In this document: positions 13,568 to 25,690 of the stretch, piece after piece
How the letters are laid out: each line of letters starts with the position of its first letter
Position numbering within the stretch: position 1 is the first letter of the stretch
Assembly: GCA_039654915.1 (NCBI GenBank)
Contig: CM077600.1
Span: 34,419,992 to 34,483,991 of the forward strand
DNA from: Aquilaria yunnanensis
Taxonomy: Eukaryota > Streptophyta > Magnoliopsida > Malvales > Thymelaeaceae
Reading direction: 5' to 3'
Length of the DNA: 64,000 nt
Translations under genes and position numbers: made by a program
The notes under the pieces: model-generated
The model's input: the letters and a program-made list of their open reading frames with translations, nothing else
Database searches by the model: none
Told to the model about the DNA's origin: nothing

Positions 13568-14150
13568 TCACCTTATCAACATTTTTAAGATTCCAAAAGT
13601 TTCTTTTTCCAGAACCACCGTATAGGGTAGTTGGGAAACATCCATCGACCACTGTTGGAGCGGCATAAGGTCGATGACTACTCTATCCGAGCCAAGATGT
13701 GGATGGGCGTCAACTTCTAGGATGGGCCATGGGATAATCAATAGCGATTCAAACATGTGGGAGGAGACAATGAGATTGCCCGGAGAAGTTGCCTGAGCCA
13801 CGATGGTGGAGACAAAAAGATCGGGTCGGATTTAACCTTACTTTGACCCGGCATCAAAGTAATCTCGTTCATGGCTGGTAGAAATTTCGGAAGGAATCAC
13901 GACTGATGGTGTCGAATGAATCACATGTAGGCAACGATGTTGAAAAGGCGGCAGATGTGAGCGACCAACTGTTCCTCGGTGTAGTGGAAGAACGAAGAAG
14001 AATTAATGGTCGGACGTGTTCGAGGGTAACGAAACACTAAGATCATGGTTAACAGAATGTGAAATTCTGACGAGAATCGTCACACAGGGGAGGTTTCAAG
14101 CGAGGGACACCAGAGAGGGAACGGCGTTAGTGATTTGAAGATTACGTGAC
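13568..14150 (-). pseudogene. GC-richer possible gene fragment, probably captured
   Basis: This block has clearly higher GC than its surroundings. On the minus strand 13568-13801 reads as a 77-codon open frame with motifs such as VDAHPHLGSDRVVIDL and QLPYTVVLEKETFG, which look like a real protein rather than random translation. Upstream in the same direction (13802-14150) are shorter open pieces broken by stops. I do not recognise the family. Position between transposon-like tracts suggests a gene piece carried by a DNA transposon, or the remains of a host gene. Confidence 0.35.
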
Positions 14151-14159
14151 AGCATGTGC

Positions 14160-16510
14160 CAGTCAAAAAAGAATCATTATTTCTATAATTGTTCTCTCAT
14201 TATTGATTATTAAGACTTGTAACATCAATTATTTATTTCAAGCTCTATAGTTTAATAAAGCAATTTGATCCATAAGTGTTAAATTTGAAAGTAAATTTTT
14301 CAAGATAAATTTTTCATTGATATTAAAAATTATATTTGGTATTAATAGGAGATAAAAAATTTTATTGAATTGTTTTTAATTAACAAACAAAATATGTATT
14401 GTTTCGAAGCACGTAATGTATTTTGAGTCGCACTGTTATTATTAAAAATTATTATAAAAAATATTCACTACAATATGCAGGTCACCAAATCTCTTTATTT
14501 GTTTTCTTATTCTCTAATTTTTTTGTCATTTTCTTATTGTCTTCTAAAGCAAATATTGGTAATTATGATTTGTTTCTCTTATGTTTCTGATAGTAGCATT
14601 TTTTACTTCAGCCTCCACTTAGCAAGATGTGAATATTATTTTATTCCAAAATTACAAGGGCTGAAACTTGAAAGCATATTTTTTTTATTATATCAAATCT
14701 CTATGTCTTTGCACAAATTTATACAATGACTATATGAACTGTAGCAACGCGCGTCCTTCATGCACCTTCCTATATTCTAAAAGAAGAGGAAATTTTACTA
14801 TTCATATACAGTATTCGCTGTAGATGAACAGTTAATTTTTTTAAAATGTGATTTACCCTTTTTAGTTTGATCCTCTTTTCGCAAGAAGCTCGCCTTTTTT
14901 AGGGCCAATGTTGCAATTTTTTTTGTTTTAGTCAATTTCAAAATTATTTTGGTAAAAAGACAATTTCAATCCCTAACTTTCTAAATTTTTCATTTTAAGC
15001 CCCGAGTTACATCCATGTATTTCAGTCCCTAAATTTTATAATTATTTAATTAGATCTTCTATTTGCTCTCTTGATCCCCACACTTTTTTTATTTTTGTTT
15101 TATGTACTATATTGGTGATCATAATTTATTTTTTTTTTAGTTAAACCATTTTAATCTTTATTAGGTCAAATTTTAAATCCTTAATACCTAAAGTTTTACC
15201 CGTTTTTGTCTTGATTCTAACTTTTTTTTATTGATTTTCTTTATTTTTATTTTCTAATATGAAACTTTAATAATTATAATTTATCTACTTTAGGGCTAGT
15301 TCTAGTTGATTCAGCTTTAGTCAGTTTTTTTTTTACTTTCTTTTTTTTTTTATCTTTATTAAGTTAATAGTTAAATTGTTAATTGATTAACATATATTAA
15401 ACATAGTTTTGTGTTTCTGTCATTTTTTTTTATCATTATTGATGAATTGTGTTTTTTAACATTAATTATTTACTTCAAGCTCTATAGTTTAATAATGTAA
15501 TTTGGCCAATAATTGTTAAAATTAAAAGTAAAATTTTGTATATAAATTTTTTATCAATATTAAATTTAGAGTTTGAGTTAATAAAAGATGAAAATTTTTA
15601 GTGAATATTTTTTAATTAATAGAAAAAATATTCGTTGTTTTGAAGCACATACAATATTTTATTCCATAGTGTTATGTTTCAATCATAACTAATTATTTTA
15701 ATGATATAAATATAACATGAAGAAAGTCCAACTCAAATTTAAAATAAATAGAAATTTTAATTGATTATCATGAATTTATTGTTGATAAATTTTATTTATT
15801 ATTAAAATTTATTATAAAAAATATTCGCTACAATATGTGAGTTACCAAACCACTCAATTCATTCTCTTGGCATCTATTTTTTTTATTATTATTATCTTTA
15901 AAACAAAATTTTGGTAACCATGGTTTGTTTCTTTTATTTTTTTAGTAAACCATAATGATTTTGTTTACCCTTTTTTGTTGGTTCCTTAATTATTATTTTT
16001 TAAAACAAAACTTTAGTCACTATGAGTTATCTGCTTTTTTGTATGGTTTGAGTTAATTCGTTTTAGCCAATGATTTCATTTATTTTCCTTTTTCCTTTAT
16101 TATGTTAATGGTTAAAACTTTAATTCTTGAAATCTTTACATTTTCTCTCTTAACCTACATACCATTTTTTTATTTATTAATTATTAAACCTCATTTTTTT
16201 TCTTCTATAAAAAAAACCTCCCACTTTTTCTCACTGAAATTATACTCTTTGTCTTATATTATTAACTTTTTTATATTATTTCTCTTTTCTAAAATAAAAT
16301 TTTAACTGCCATAGTTTATCTTTTAATACTTAGACTTTTTTTTTTACTCTCCTAATCTGAAAATTTTACCTTGACTTTTTATCCCAGTTCTTGCTTTTTT
16401 TGCCTTATTTTATGAATTTGTTTTTCCTTCATTAATGATTGCCATTGTTTATATTTATATTTAGTGTTGATACGGATTAAACCGCCGCAACGTACGGGCA
16501 TAAATAAACC
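14160..16510. mobile_element. Helitron-like dispersed repeat, AT-rich, copy 1
   Basis: This long AT-rich non-coding tract contains two internal related modules (about 14200-14490 and 15430-15860). Both hold CAAGCTCTATAGTTTAATAA and end with ATTATAAAAAATATTC(A/G)CTACAATATG. Modules in the same order recur at 59470-60880. The distal end, at about 16480, has ACCGCCGCAACGTACGGGC, and a similar GTAGCAACGCGCGTC is at 14741. CCGCAACG-CGGGC hairpin motifs are common at 3' ends of plant non-autonomous Helitrons. I could not prove a 5' TC and 3' CTRR boundary, so the class is tentative. Confidence 0.4.
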
Positions 16511-16540
16511 TTGTGATATTACTATGGCTCACCAAGCTCT

Positions 16541-16638
16541 CAGTCATAATAGCAACTCAACTCTTCGTCACCCAATCATCACTCCTAGTCAGTCATAATA
16601 GCAGCTCAAGTCTTCGTCACCCAATCATCACTTCTACT
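16541..16638. repeat. 49-bp tandem duplication
   Basis: Two copies of a unit starting CAGTCATAATAGCA(A/G)CTCAA and containing CTTCGTCACCCAATCATCAC lie head to tail at 16541-16589 and 16590-16638. They differ by only a few bases. They sit just outside the Helitron-like tract, and no function is apparent. Confidence 0.85.
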
Positions 16639-16639
16639 C

Positions 16640-18090
16640 CCTTAAATTATCATAACTCAAACAGATAACCCTGTATAAAAATATATTTATTTAGTTTATT
16701 GTATTTGATTTTAGTATATCCTAAAAATGAAATTTACATAAATAATAAATTTAATTTTTTAATTAATTCACAATATTATTTTGACTAAATATATAGATAT
16801 TAACTTATGCTAATATTTACATACATTTTTTAGTTAGTAATTAATTCGCACTAGTTTTATCTTAATTAATTATTTCTCTCGCACACCATAAGCGTCATTG
16901 TGGCTTTGTCATGACTAACTTGAAGGATAAAAACTTTTTTAATTAATTATTTCATTTAAATTTTTATTTCATTTAATTGTCAATTTATAAAAATAATTAA
17001 TTTAATTTAATCTTATTTTAATTTTAATAATTATAATTAACTTAAAAAAAAAAAAAAGCAAAATTGGCAACTAAACTAGCACTTGCTAAAGTGAGCAACT
17101 GAACATTAGGTCACTCCAAGCTTGGGGTCACACTTTATTTAAGTGACTAAGCTTTTCAGTTGCTAGATTCAATCGCCTTATAGTTGCGACCATGCAGCAA
17201 CAAACAATTTTGCCATTGAGGTAGAGACTATGGTTTCATTGGCTTGCTGCAACTAACATCCAACTAGACGCTCAATTACTTTTTTGTTTTAGTGTTATAA
17301 AATTTTTGCTTTTAAGCTAATCACAACAAAGCTATAGTGCTTATGATGTGTGTGAGAAATAATTAACTAAGATAAAACCAGTAAAAATAATTAATAACTA
17401 AAAAATGTATGTAAATATTGTGTAACTCAATATTTATAGATCTAGTAAAAATAATGACGTGAATTAATTAAAAATTAAATTTATCATTTATGTAAATTTC
17501 ACTTCTAGGAGATACTAAAATCAAATATAATAAAATAAATATATTTTTATACATATTTGAGTTGAGAGGGTCATCCATCTGAGTGGCGATAGTATAAGGG
17601 AATGGGAGGCATTTAGGCCCATGAAGGCTTAACCGGCTGGGTGATGGAGGTTTGAGTTGCTGTTTTGATTGACAGCTCGATGACCCATGTAACATCATGT
17701 GATCCTTACAAGAGGTCACCTATTTGATCTTTAATAGTTGGGAGATTAAGTCTTAATGATTCATAATTGAGAGAGGTTATCTGTCTAAGTAGTGATAGTT
17801 TAAGGGAGCAAGAGGCATTTTAGGTCTTTTTATTTATTTTATTCATTTATTTGTTTGTCTATTTAAATTTTTATTTTATTATTTTTCCTCAGGTTCAGTG
17901 CCAGGGTCTACATTGGTGTTAGATTATACGTGGTCTACAATTGGACACTTGTTGCAGAAGCCCATTAAGCCAGCCAACAGTTAGGTCACTTTGAATTTGA
18001 CAACAACCATGTTCATTCCAATTAAGCTGTTGTTAATTGGTTTAGTCGATAACTTTTGTTTTTGTTCAAAAAGAGCAATGTAAAGTTGGG
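16640..18090. other. gene-free DNA with a degenerate duplicated repeat
   Basis: This is AT-rich sequence. Around 17560-17830 two related stretches occur about 200 bp apart: TTGAGAGGGTCATCCATCTG and TTGAGAGAGGTTATCTGTCT, each followed by a GATAGT..TAAGGGA..GAGGCATTT pattern. They could be remnants of a tRNA-derived SINE or a non-autonomous transposon. I cannot decide which. No protein-coding gene is supported. Confidence 0.4.
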
Positions 18091-18748
18091 CCAGGAGTGC
18101 TTATAGGTTGAGTTTGAGTTAGGTTTTTTGTGAAACCAAACCAACTTGAAATAATTGTGGTTTCAGAAAATTTTATTCCAATCTAAGAACCGATAACCAA
18201 AAAGAACTAAAACCATATATCTGATTTTTTTGTTATAGTTCCAAATTCTTTTCAATCTGAATCATTTACCTGTAACAGCTACAAAATTTAATAAGATTTC
18301 ATCCACAACAATAGTTGAAAGCATAAAATAATTAGATCTATCAACATTCACCACATTAAGAAATCTTTAGCACAGTTCACCACTATATTCAAATTTTAAA
18401 AAATATTTAATTAGCATAACTTAGAATAGTATCACATTAAATTACAAAATTCATTAAGGAGACAGTAATCATACATTTTAAGTTACAAAAATATTCCAAT
18501 AGTTTTAAAAAAAATGAATGTATGTGTAAATATGTAATATATGAATTTTTTAATATATTTAAACATATGTTTTTAGTTCCAGCTCAAGTTGGTTCCAACA
18601 TGAACTGAAATCAACCTGAGAACAGAAAGGTTTTCCAACAGTTAAACCAACCTACAACTCATGATCAATTTTTTATTCATCCTGAATTAACCTAGTATAA
18701 GTGGTTTAGGCTAGATTTGGCTTCTACTTAACCTATACTTACCCCTAC
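18091..18748. mobile_element. possible non-autonomous DNA transposon with imperfect inverted ends
   Basis: The left end reads CCAGGAGTGCTTATAGGTTG and the reverse complement of the right end reads TAGGGGTAAGTATAGGTTAA. Similarity is only partial and continues weakly inward through AACC/GGTT-rich segments. The pattern resembles old hAT-type MITEs. No target-site duplication could be confirmed. Confidence 0.3.
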
Positions 18749-18779
18749 TATAAACACGTTTCATAAAGTTATTTACCAT

Positions 18780-18925
18780 GCAATCTTGAAGCCTTAATTG
18801 AAATGGTTGAGGCTTATGACACTAAAGTGGAGGTCAGGAGTTCAAACCTTAACTCCATCAAACTTTCTATAAAATATAAGTTATGCTAATTCTGTGGCAT
18901 TATGAGTCGTGAAATAGTGAGCATT
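18780..18925 (+). mobile_element. tRNA-like (SINE-like) sequence
   Basis: The sequence AAATGGTTGAGGC, followed about 30 bp later by GGAGTTCAAACC, resembles the A and B boxes of a tRNA-type pol III promoter. It is not a tRNA gene, because no acceptor stem or anticodon arm can be folded with confidence. A SINE head or tRNA remnant is the likely source. Confidence 0.3.
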
Positions 18926-19214
18926 TTCCCTTATACTTATACAGATATTTCTGATTATAAAAAAAGTAATAATTGTTACGGTACCAAGAATTGTTTCTTA
19001 TTTAATTCATTTTTTTCATGAGAAATAGATGAAGATTTCTTTTTTGACACAATAAATAGATAAAGATTCAGGCTGGATACTAGGTCTTATTTTTATACAT
19101 TTAAACCATGGGATTGTGAATACAAAATGGTAGTTGTCTGTTAGCATATTGAAAAATATTAACGAATCATTGAAAAGATAACTAACTAAATCTCATAATC
19201 TGATATAGTGAAAT

Positions 19215-19241
19215 TTATTATTATTATTATTATTATTATTA
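19215..19241. repeat. (TTA)n microsatellite
   Basis: A run of about nine TTA units lies directly beside the fold-back element that starts near 19243. A (TA)n tract lies further along, at about 19787-19813. Confidence 0.9.
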
Positions 19242-19242
19242 C

Positions 19243-19650
19243 AAAAACCTTTTGTGATTTGGTCTAACCTAAATTTTACTCCCCCTATTTTTGAAACATG
19301 TACTTTACCACCTGCTTTTTTTACGGTGTCTAACAACAACTTTTGAAACCCTAATTTAAATTGTTTAATAACTATGTTTTAGTAATTTTAAAATTTTTGA
19401 TATTTTTTTCAAAATTATCCAACTATTTAAAAATACTAATATGCATTTATAAGGGAGGAAAATGTATTTACATAGAGAAAAAATTGATAATTCAAAATGT
19501 TTATTAACTATAAAAAAATATTATAGAGATTAAAGTTACTGAAAGATAACTATCATGTAGTTTAAACTAGGGTTTCATAAGTTGTTGTTGAACAGTGTAA
19601 ATGAAATATGGACAAAGTATAAGTTAGAAAAAACCTCAATGGTAGTTGTA
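19243..19650. mobile_element. fold-back transposon-like element, copy 1
   Basis: The two halves are imperfect inverted repeats. The left arm contains TAACAACAACTTTTGAAACC and the reverse complement of the right arm contains TCAACAACAACTTATGAAAC. The outer parts also pair (AAAACCTTTTGTG.. with GAGGTTTTTTC..). The middle carries GAAAAAATTGATAATT..TTTATTAACTATAAAAAAAT, shared with the elements at 56984-57537 and 63099-63668. No coding capacity is seen. Long inverted arms suggest a Mutator-like or fold-back non-autonomous element. Confidence 0.5.
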
Positions 19651-21600
19651 AATTTTCTTTATTATTATTGTTGTTGTTGTTGTTATGGAATGTCTTAAAT
19701 TATTTAAACATGAGGCATTTGATTTCAGGGACTTGTCTTTAACCAGTCAATTAGTATGTACAACCTCATTGCTCAAGTATGAGGTCAAATATATATATAT
19801 ATATATATATATAAAGTAGGATGTATCTAATAGTGTTTTTGTCTTTTCCTTAATGAAAGTGATTATGGATCTGACATGTGGCACACTTTCCCTTATTAGT
19901 AAGTTAACCGCAAACTTTTACACATGGTTTACGACATTTATCCTTGACCTTCTAATCAAATATGATGATGACACGTAGCAGCCAAAGTCGTAATTGTTGT
20001 CTTACATCTAAAATTTAAATTTTGATAGATAAATACAAAATTAAACTCAAAGTTATCTTGATTTTACTAAATCCTTAGTTTTGAACTAATGTGGTCATAA
20101 ATAATTAAATCAATTTCCTTAAAAATATTTTATCATGAAATTTAATTGTGTTAATATTATATTAATTTATCGGCACTCCCATCCAAATTCCCTTTACTAG
20201 TTTTATCTTTATAAAAAGATAAAGATACTATTTGTGCAACAATACGTGATTTATAATTTATATATGTGATTGGATAGCAAGGAGAGCCAAATGGATAACT
20301 TATATATGTGATTTATCATTCTTCTGGATTCCAACTCCCTATTCCAAATCGACACTCCCATCCAAATCTATTTTATCGATTTTATTTTTTATTTTTTTTA
20401 AATGATTATAGATATATCATTTAATACAAAAGTTTGAATACAAAATTATTCAATATTAACTTTATTGAAAATTTTAGTGACATAAGGAAAATAATGCAAA
20501 CAGGTATATACCTGATTGCAAACAAAATTAATTTTATTTTTTGGTATACATAATTAGATATTACAAGGCGTTAATGATTAAGAATTAAGAAAAAAGGAGA
20601 TGGGGATGCTCGAATCTAAATTAAGGGTATGGAAGAGCCTATATTTTTCAATATGTTATCACTCACGCTGACATCGTTGAACTATACACAAAATTACATA
20701 TATATCATTGTCATTTCCATGGATCCCATATTAGAATGTTACAATAATATACTGAGACATAGCATCTATAATCGTGAATAGGAAAACCAAAACATGAAAA
20801 GAACTCGAAAAAATTAACAAATGATTAAAACTCACAAAACCTAATGTTTAGTTTCAAATTCTAAAAAATTTTCCAATTACATAACCTAATTAATCTAAAT
20901 ATTCTGGTTACATAAAGTTTAGATTTAAATATTTTAACCAACAAATGAATATTGTTGAGACAAATGCCGAATTTAAAATTCACAAATTTGAAATATTCCT
21001 ATAACAGATATGTGCCAAGTAAGATAATTCCTGAATTTTTAAATTAAGATTTACCACCAACTTAGAAAATCACAGATTTCAAAGAACAACATAACCAAAT
21101 ATTTAGATTCAAATGTTCTGATAAGATAAATTTTAGATTTAAATATTTTAACTACCAAAAACTAATACTAAGATAAGTGTCAAAATTCCATAAACAAATA
21201 AGTGCCAAATAAGATAATTGTCAAACTAAAAATTCACAAAATTTTAACATTTCAATAAACAGATAAGTTACTACTTAGCATCTGAGCAAATTGAATCAAG
21301 CCAAACATTCAAATATATGGATACTCCAGGGATAAAAACGCATCATGCTTTATTTTGGGTGAGTTCAAAAACCATATATCTTTATCATACTTTCATCCAA
21401 AATTCAAAATTCACGATAATTTTATTTGATAAAAAAGGAAAAAATAATTATCTAACTATATATTTCTTTTAAAAAAATTAATAATCATAACCTATATAAA
21501 CTGAAAATTCATTTCCTAAAACAATTCATTCATCAAAGTGATGGTTGAGTTGCCCTTTTTGTTGTCGATACTAGCATCATCTATAGAAATGAATAAGATA
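19651..21600. other. gene-free AT-rich DNA
   Basis: No supported gene, RNA or complete transposon is seen here. Short repeats such as ATTTAGATT(T/C)AAATATT and AGATAA.TGCCAAATAAGATAAT recur within 20870-21260 with low complexity. The phrase CGGCACTCCCATCCAAAT near 20170 recurs as CGACACTCCCATCCAAAT near 20350, so that part is locally duplicated. Confidence 0.45.
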
Positions 21601-21610
21601 AAGACCCGGG

Positions 21611-21755
21611 CATGACGACTTCATCCAAAGAGTTTCTTCAGTTTCACAGGGGAGAAAGGGTTGGCCGTTTACTTGCTTGGTGCAAGCAGTCTATCCTAGG
21701 CATCGTTATCAGGAGTTAAGCCTACAAGGGCGCTTCCTCATGAGACTACCGATAA
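21611..21755 (+). pseudogene. short protein-like remnant, family unknown
   Basis: From the ATG at 21611 a frame reads SSKEFLQFHRGERVGRLLA and continues WCKQSILGIVIRS before a stop, then AYKGASS in the same frame and a second stop. The composition is protein-like and GC is higher than the surrounding AT-rich DNA. I do not recognise the parent gene. It may be a captured exon or a gene relic interrupted by nonsense mutation. Confidence 0.25.
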
Positions 21756-21884
21756 AATATTTTCATTACCCACTTACAACATCAACTTCCCAATTTATTT
21801 TTATTATCAATAACTTTTTAGCAATTTTTTTAGGGTGATAGAACCGGTAACATCAACTTCATCATAGTCATATTTTATAAGGCT

Positions 21885-22600
21885 ATGCCTTATAACTTTA
21901 CCCTTATTATTTGTCTATTGCTATCTGTCATTTTTTGGTTTTGTATATTGCATATTTTCAAAGTCCCATTTAGTTTCCTTTTTAACTTTTTATTTTTAAG
22001 GTTGCACAGTGTAGTCAAGTTGGGTGGCTACTTCTTTAACAGAGTTCTAATTTTGGTCTTCCAAGAGCATGGTTTTAATTCATTGTTCTGTTTTATGCAA
22101 TTTATATTATTCAATATAAAGCTTGTCGTGTTATCTCCCTCAAATAGAGCCTTATATCAGATGCTTTTGTATAGATTGATATGACTCTAGACATCTTGAA
22201 TTTGCGTTTCTAATTCCTTATTTTGCAGTTGTTATATTTTATTAGAATTTCAATAATGTTAATAAATTATTAATCTTTTTCATCTAACTTTCTTAAATCT
22301 CGTAGCAATGCCAAGTATATGAACTAGGATTAATTAAACCAATATATAAACGTCGAGTAAAATATTAACTGAATAACATTAAAATATAAAAATATACTAC
22401 ATTAGTAAAAAATAAGATATGAAAGATAAAATAAATTTAAAATATAATTGAGCATATCTTTAGATAATTATGCATTAAAAAATAATTTTTCTTTGTCAAA
22501 TAATACTATAAAATTTGCAAAATTAAATATAGAAAATTAAAAAATTAATTAATTAAAAAAAATTTATAAACTTTTATTAGACAATATTTAGCAACTTAAG
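21885..22600. other. gene-free AT-rich DNA
   Basis: A 99-codon open frame on the plus strand (21885-22184) is Phe/Leu/Ile-rich, as expected from translated AT-rich DNA. I see no motif or homology. No other structure is supported. Confidence 0.45.
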
Positions 22601-22602
22601 TA

Positions 22603-22649
<47 letters not shown>

Positions 22650-22733
22650 GTAGATAGAGCATTAACTTCGAAATACTATTAATTCTACATGTAATGAAAG
22701 TGAAAAAACTACATTTTAAAAGTTTCTCCTTTA

Positions 22734-22808
<75 letters not shown>
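22603..22808. repeat. two long (ATT)n microsatellites
   Basis: Pure ATT runs occupy about 22603-22649 (about 15 units) and about 22737-22808 (about 24 units), separated by about 85 bp of unique sequence. Such long uninterrupted trinucleotide runs are expected to vary in length between individuals. Confidence 0.95.
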
Positions 22809-22809
<1 letters not shown>

Positions 22810-22813
<4 letters not shown>

Positions 22814-23920
22814 AAATTTCAATACTTTGACGATTAGGTCACCTCAAATCATAGTACAAGAATGAAAATGTCCAAGTTATTATAATTTAATGGACCAAAA
22901 GTATATTGTAGTAGTATATTTGATATGAAATGTTAGAAACCTTTTATTGAATTTCATATAATATATTGTAGTATATTATAGTAATTATTAATATAGAATA
23001 TAAGTTTCTATGGATTTTTTATTATTAATTATGCTACATTACTTTATATCATCATGAATCAAGGAAAAAAATAATTGAAAAAAATTATTCTAATAGTTTA
23101 TATCAATCTGATTAATATATTATCGGTAGGTTATCGGGATCAATAACTTTTCTTGTTTGCTACATGTGGGGTTGATGCTCATAGAAATTACTTAATTTTG
23201 CACAGGTGGTAGGGAACATTTGTATGATTACAATGATTTTGTTGGCAAGTCAAGCTCAATTCCAATAGACACATGATTTCATTATTCTAATAAACTTAAA
23301 GCTGTCTTATTTTTATTTTTAAGATAACTTTCATCAATTGGACCCAGTTATCTAGATTTTTGTTAACACAACTCAAATTATTTTTTCATTTCAAGAAAAT
23401 TTTAAATGGGCTAATTGAGTTTTATTTAAATTTAGGTTCACTTATTAGGTTTATTATGATGAAAATGTTTTAGTGAATTTGATAGCGTAATATTGCAAAT
23501 TTTGTCGAATATATAATATAAGTTTGTATAGACTATTTTTTTGTCTAGATTATTGTATATCGTCATTAGTAATACAAAAACAAAAACCTATCAATAATTT
23601 TTTTTTTCAAAAGATTTATATCAATCATATTAAGTTATATAATTTAGGCAAGTTAGCAGGATAAGAAGTTTGTCATCCCCACTATCCTAATTCATGTATT
23701 TTAGATTGCACTTTAAAAATGTTGAACTCAAATATAACATTCTTTTGGTTCATGTTATTATTTACCAGTTAAAAAAAAAACAATTGTTGTAACTTTTTTT
23801 GTTAATGTTTTAGACTTTTTGGATCTCATGGCAACATCGGGTATTTAAATTAGTTTATATTTTGATTTAGGAGTGGTTTATGAAGAGTAGGGATTGCGTA
23901 GGTCAGAGCGTAGCTTGTGT
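22810..23920. other. gene-free AT-rich DNA
   Basis: There are no supported open frames, RNA genes or transposon ends. The motif ATATTGTAGTA(G)TATATT recurs around 22898-22985 without forming a longer repeat. Confidence 0.45.
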
Positions 23921-23929
23921 TTTTATTCT

Positions 23930-24330
23930 TTTATCAAATTTTTTTAAGTTTATAAAGTTTATCAAGTTTGTTCTTTTATGAATATTGTTTACCCTTGTCC
24001 CAATTTTTATTTTTCATTTATTAGGTTTACTCTTTTATGAATATTGTTTGCTCATTTTCCAATTATTTTATCTATAATTGTTTGTCCTTTTGTTATTAAC
24101 CATTTGTTCTTTTATAAGAAATAGTTATTTTTATCAATAGCTATTTATTATTTTTGCTCATTTTATTATTCTCTTATAATTTTTACTTTTTTTTTACATA
24201 AAATATTTATTTTTTATTCATTTTCTATTATCTATTTGTTCTTTTATGAGTTTTTGTTAGTTTATTATAAGGAAATTAATTATTTTCTTCTTAGTATCTA
24301 TTTGTTCTTCAATTAATAAATTTAAAAAAA
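23930..24330 (-). repeat. fragment related to the TTTGTTCTTTTAT array
   Basis: The plus strand repeats variants of TTTGTTCTTTTATGAATATT and TTTGTTCTTTTATAAGAAAT at irregular spacing. The reverse complement (ATAAAAGAACAAA) is the core of the large tandem array at 35640-36880. This looks like a short, decayed relative of that array in the opposite orientation, about 11 kb away. Confidence 0.5.
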
Positions 24331-25200
24331 AACAAAGAATAATGTAAAAATTAATAAAATGGAATAAAAACTAAAAAATTAGAAAAATTAATAAAAGAAA
24401 AGATGAAAATTAAATTAAAAATAAAAAAATAGGCAAGGTTAAATGCAAAAAATATGAGTATAGTTATGAGGGAATTTTGGGACGATGATCCTAACAGGAA
24501 CATAAAGACAGGAACATAAAGAGGTGGAGGATTGTTTTGGCTTTTGGAAGAGTAGCAGAGAAGATGAGAAAATGGATGTCCCAAGGCTGTGGTAGTGGGA
24601 GTGAGGTCCAAAAAGAAAATGAAAAAAACAGTAAATACATACATACGGTAATGCAACCTGCACATTGAGTGAGGGAGGTGGCTGTGGCTTGGCCATCACG
24701 ATCAAAGCCTCACTCACATGCCAACCCTATGCAACATGTGTCGGGAGTTTATCAGAAACATCCAATTAAATCCACCGGTAGCACATCCCCCTACCTAAGT
24801 TGCCCTACCCGCCTTTAATTCCTTTTTTTTAAACAAACAAGTGTTAGGCATAATAATATTTGGTATTATTGGCATTTTTTTATTTGTTTGGTAAAAAAAA
24901 AGCATGTGTGTGTGTGTGTAAGGAAAATTTACCTAACATTTACCCAAATCTATTTTAAAAAATTTTCACTTTGCCAACCGAATAAGTCACATTCATCAAT
25001 TTGTCTATTATGAAAGTGGGCTAAATGTCCTAATTACCCAATAAAATTTGCAAATCGTGCAAACTAACCACAATATTCATCTTATGTCATTTGAATCCAT
25101 TTTTTGCTTTTAACAATACATAAAGTAAAAACAAAGCAAAAACCTTTAATCTATTATGGCTCACATCTAACAAAACAAAATTCTAAAGCCTATTGAAACT
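24331..25200. other. gene-free DNA
   Basis: Minus-strand frames of 90-104 codons near 24351-24717 overlap one another in different frames and have no recognisable domain. A (GT)n tract lies at about 24904-24919. Nothing else is supported. Confidence 0.4.
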
Positions 25201-25204
25201 TTAG

Positions 25205-25690
25205 GGGAAAACTCCCACAAACTAGTGACCTGGCAAATAAACTTTGGGGTAGAACTCCCACAAATTCATAATTGAACCAAACAAACGATTGCCATGTAGC
25301 CATAGAACCTTAATATAGCCAAGGTTACCAACATTTTCCAGAATCAAACCACTGAAATTGTTCTCATTCAAGTAAGCATACTTCAAATGGCGCATCATAA
25401 ACAAAGATTGAGGAATGGAATCATTAAGGAAATTCAAATAAACGTTAAAAAATGGCAAATTTTATGGTGAACCCAACTCACCTGGAATCTTTTAAGAAAA
25501 CCCATTCATCGACTAATTAAGATACTTGAGTGGAAAATGGTTGGCAAGATAAGACGAAATCAAATTGGTAAAATTGTTGAAGTTCAAATTGAGGGTTTTG
25601 AGACTAGTCAAGTAGGCAATTTCGATTTTGAGTTGCCCGAAAATTCCATAACTAAAAGGTTGAGAGAGAGAAAAACTTGGAAAACATTAT
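25205..25690 (-). pseudogene. leucine-rich-repeat protein remnant
   Basis: Read on the minus strand, the order is: FGQLKIEIAYLTSLKTLNLN.FNNFTN.. (about 25660-25560), then HFPLKYLN, a stop, SMNGFS, a stop and KIPGELGSP (about 25530-25470), then LNDSIPQSLFMMRHLKYAYL..NNFSG (about 25430-25340) and GNLGYIKVLWLHGNRLFGSI (about 25330-25270). These are plant extracellular-type LRRs with LxxLxxLxLxxNxFxGxIP spacing, as in receptor-like kinases and proteins. In-frame stops and frame changes, and the absence of any kinase or membrane segment, show it is a broken fragment. It abuts the truncated end of the copia element. Confidence 0.6.

Noticed and set aside
18795..18860. tRNA gene
   Set aside because: A- and B-box-like motifs are present, but the acceptor stem, anticodon arm and 3' end cannot be folded. 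Treated as SINE-like.
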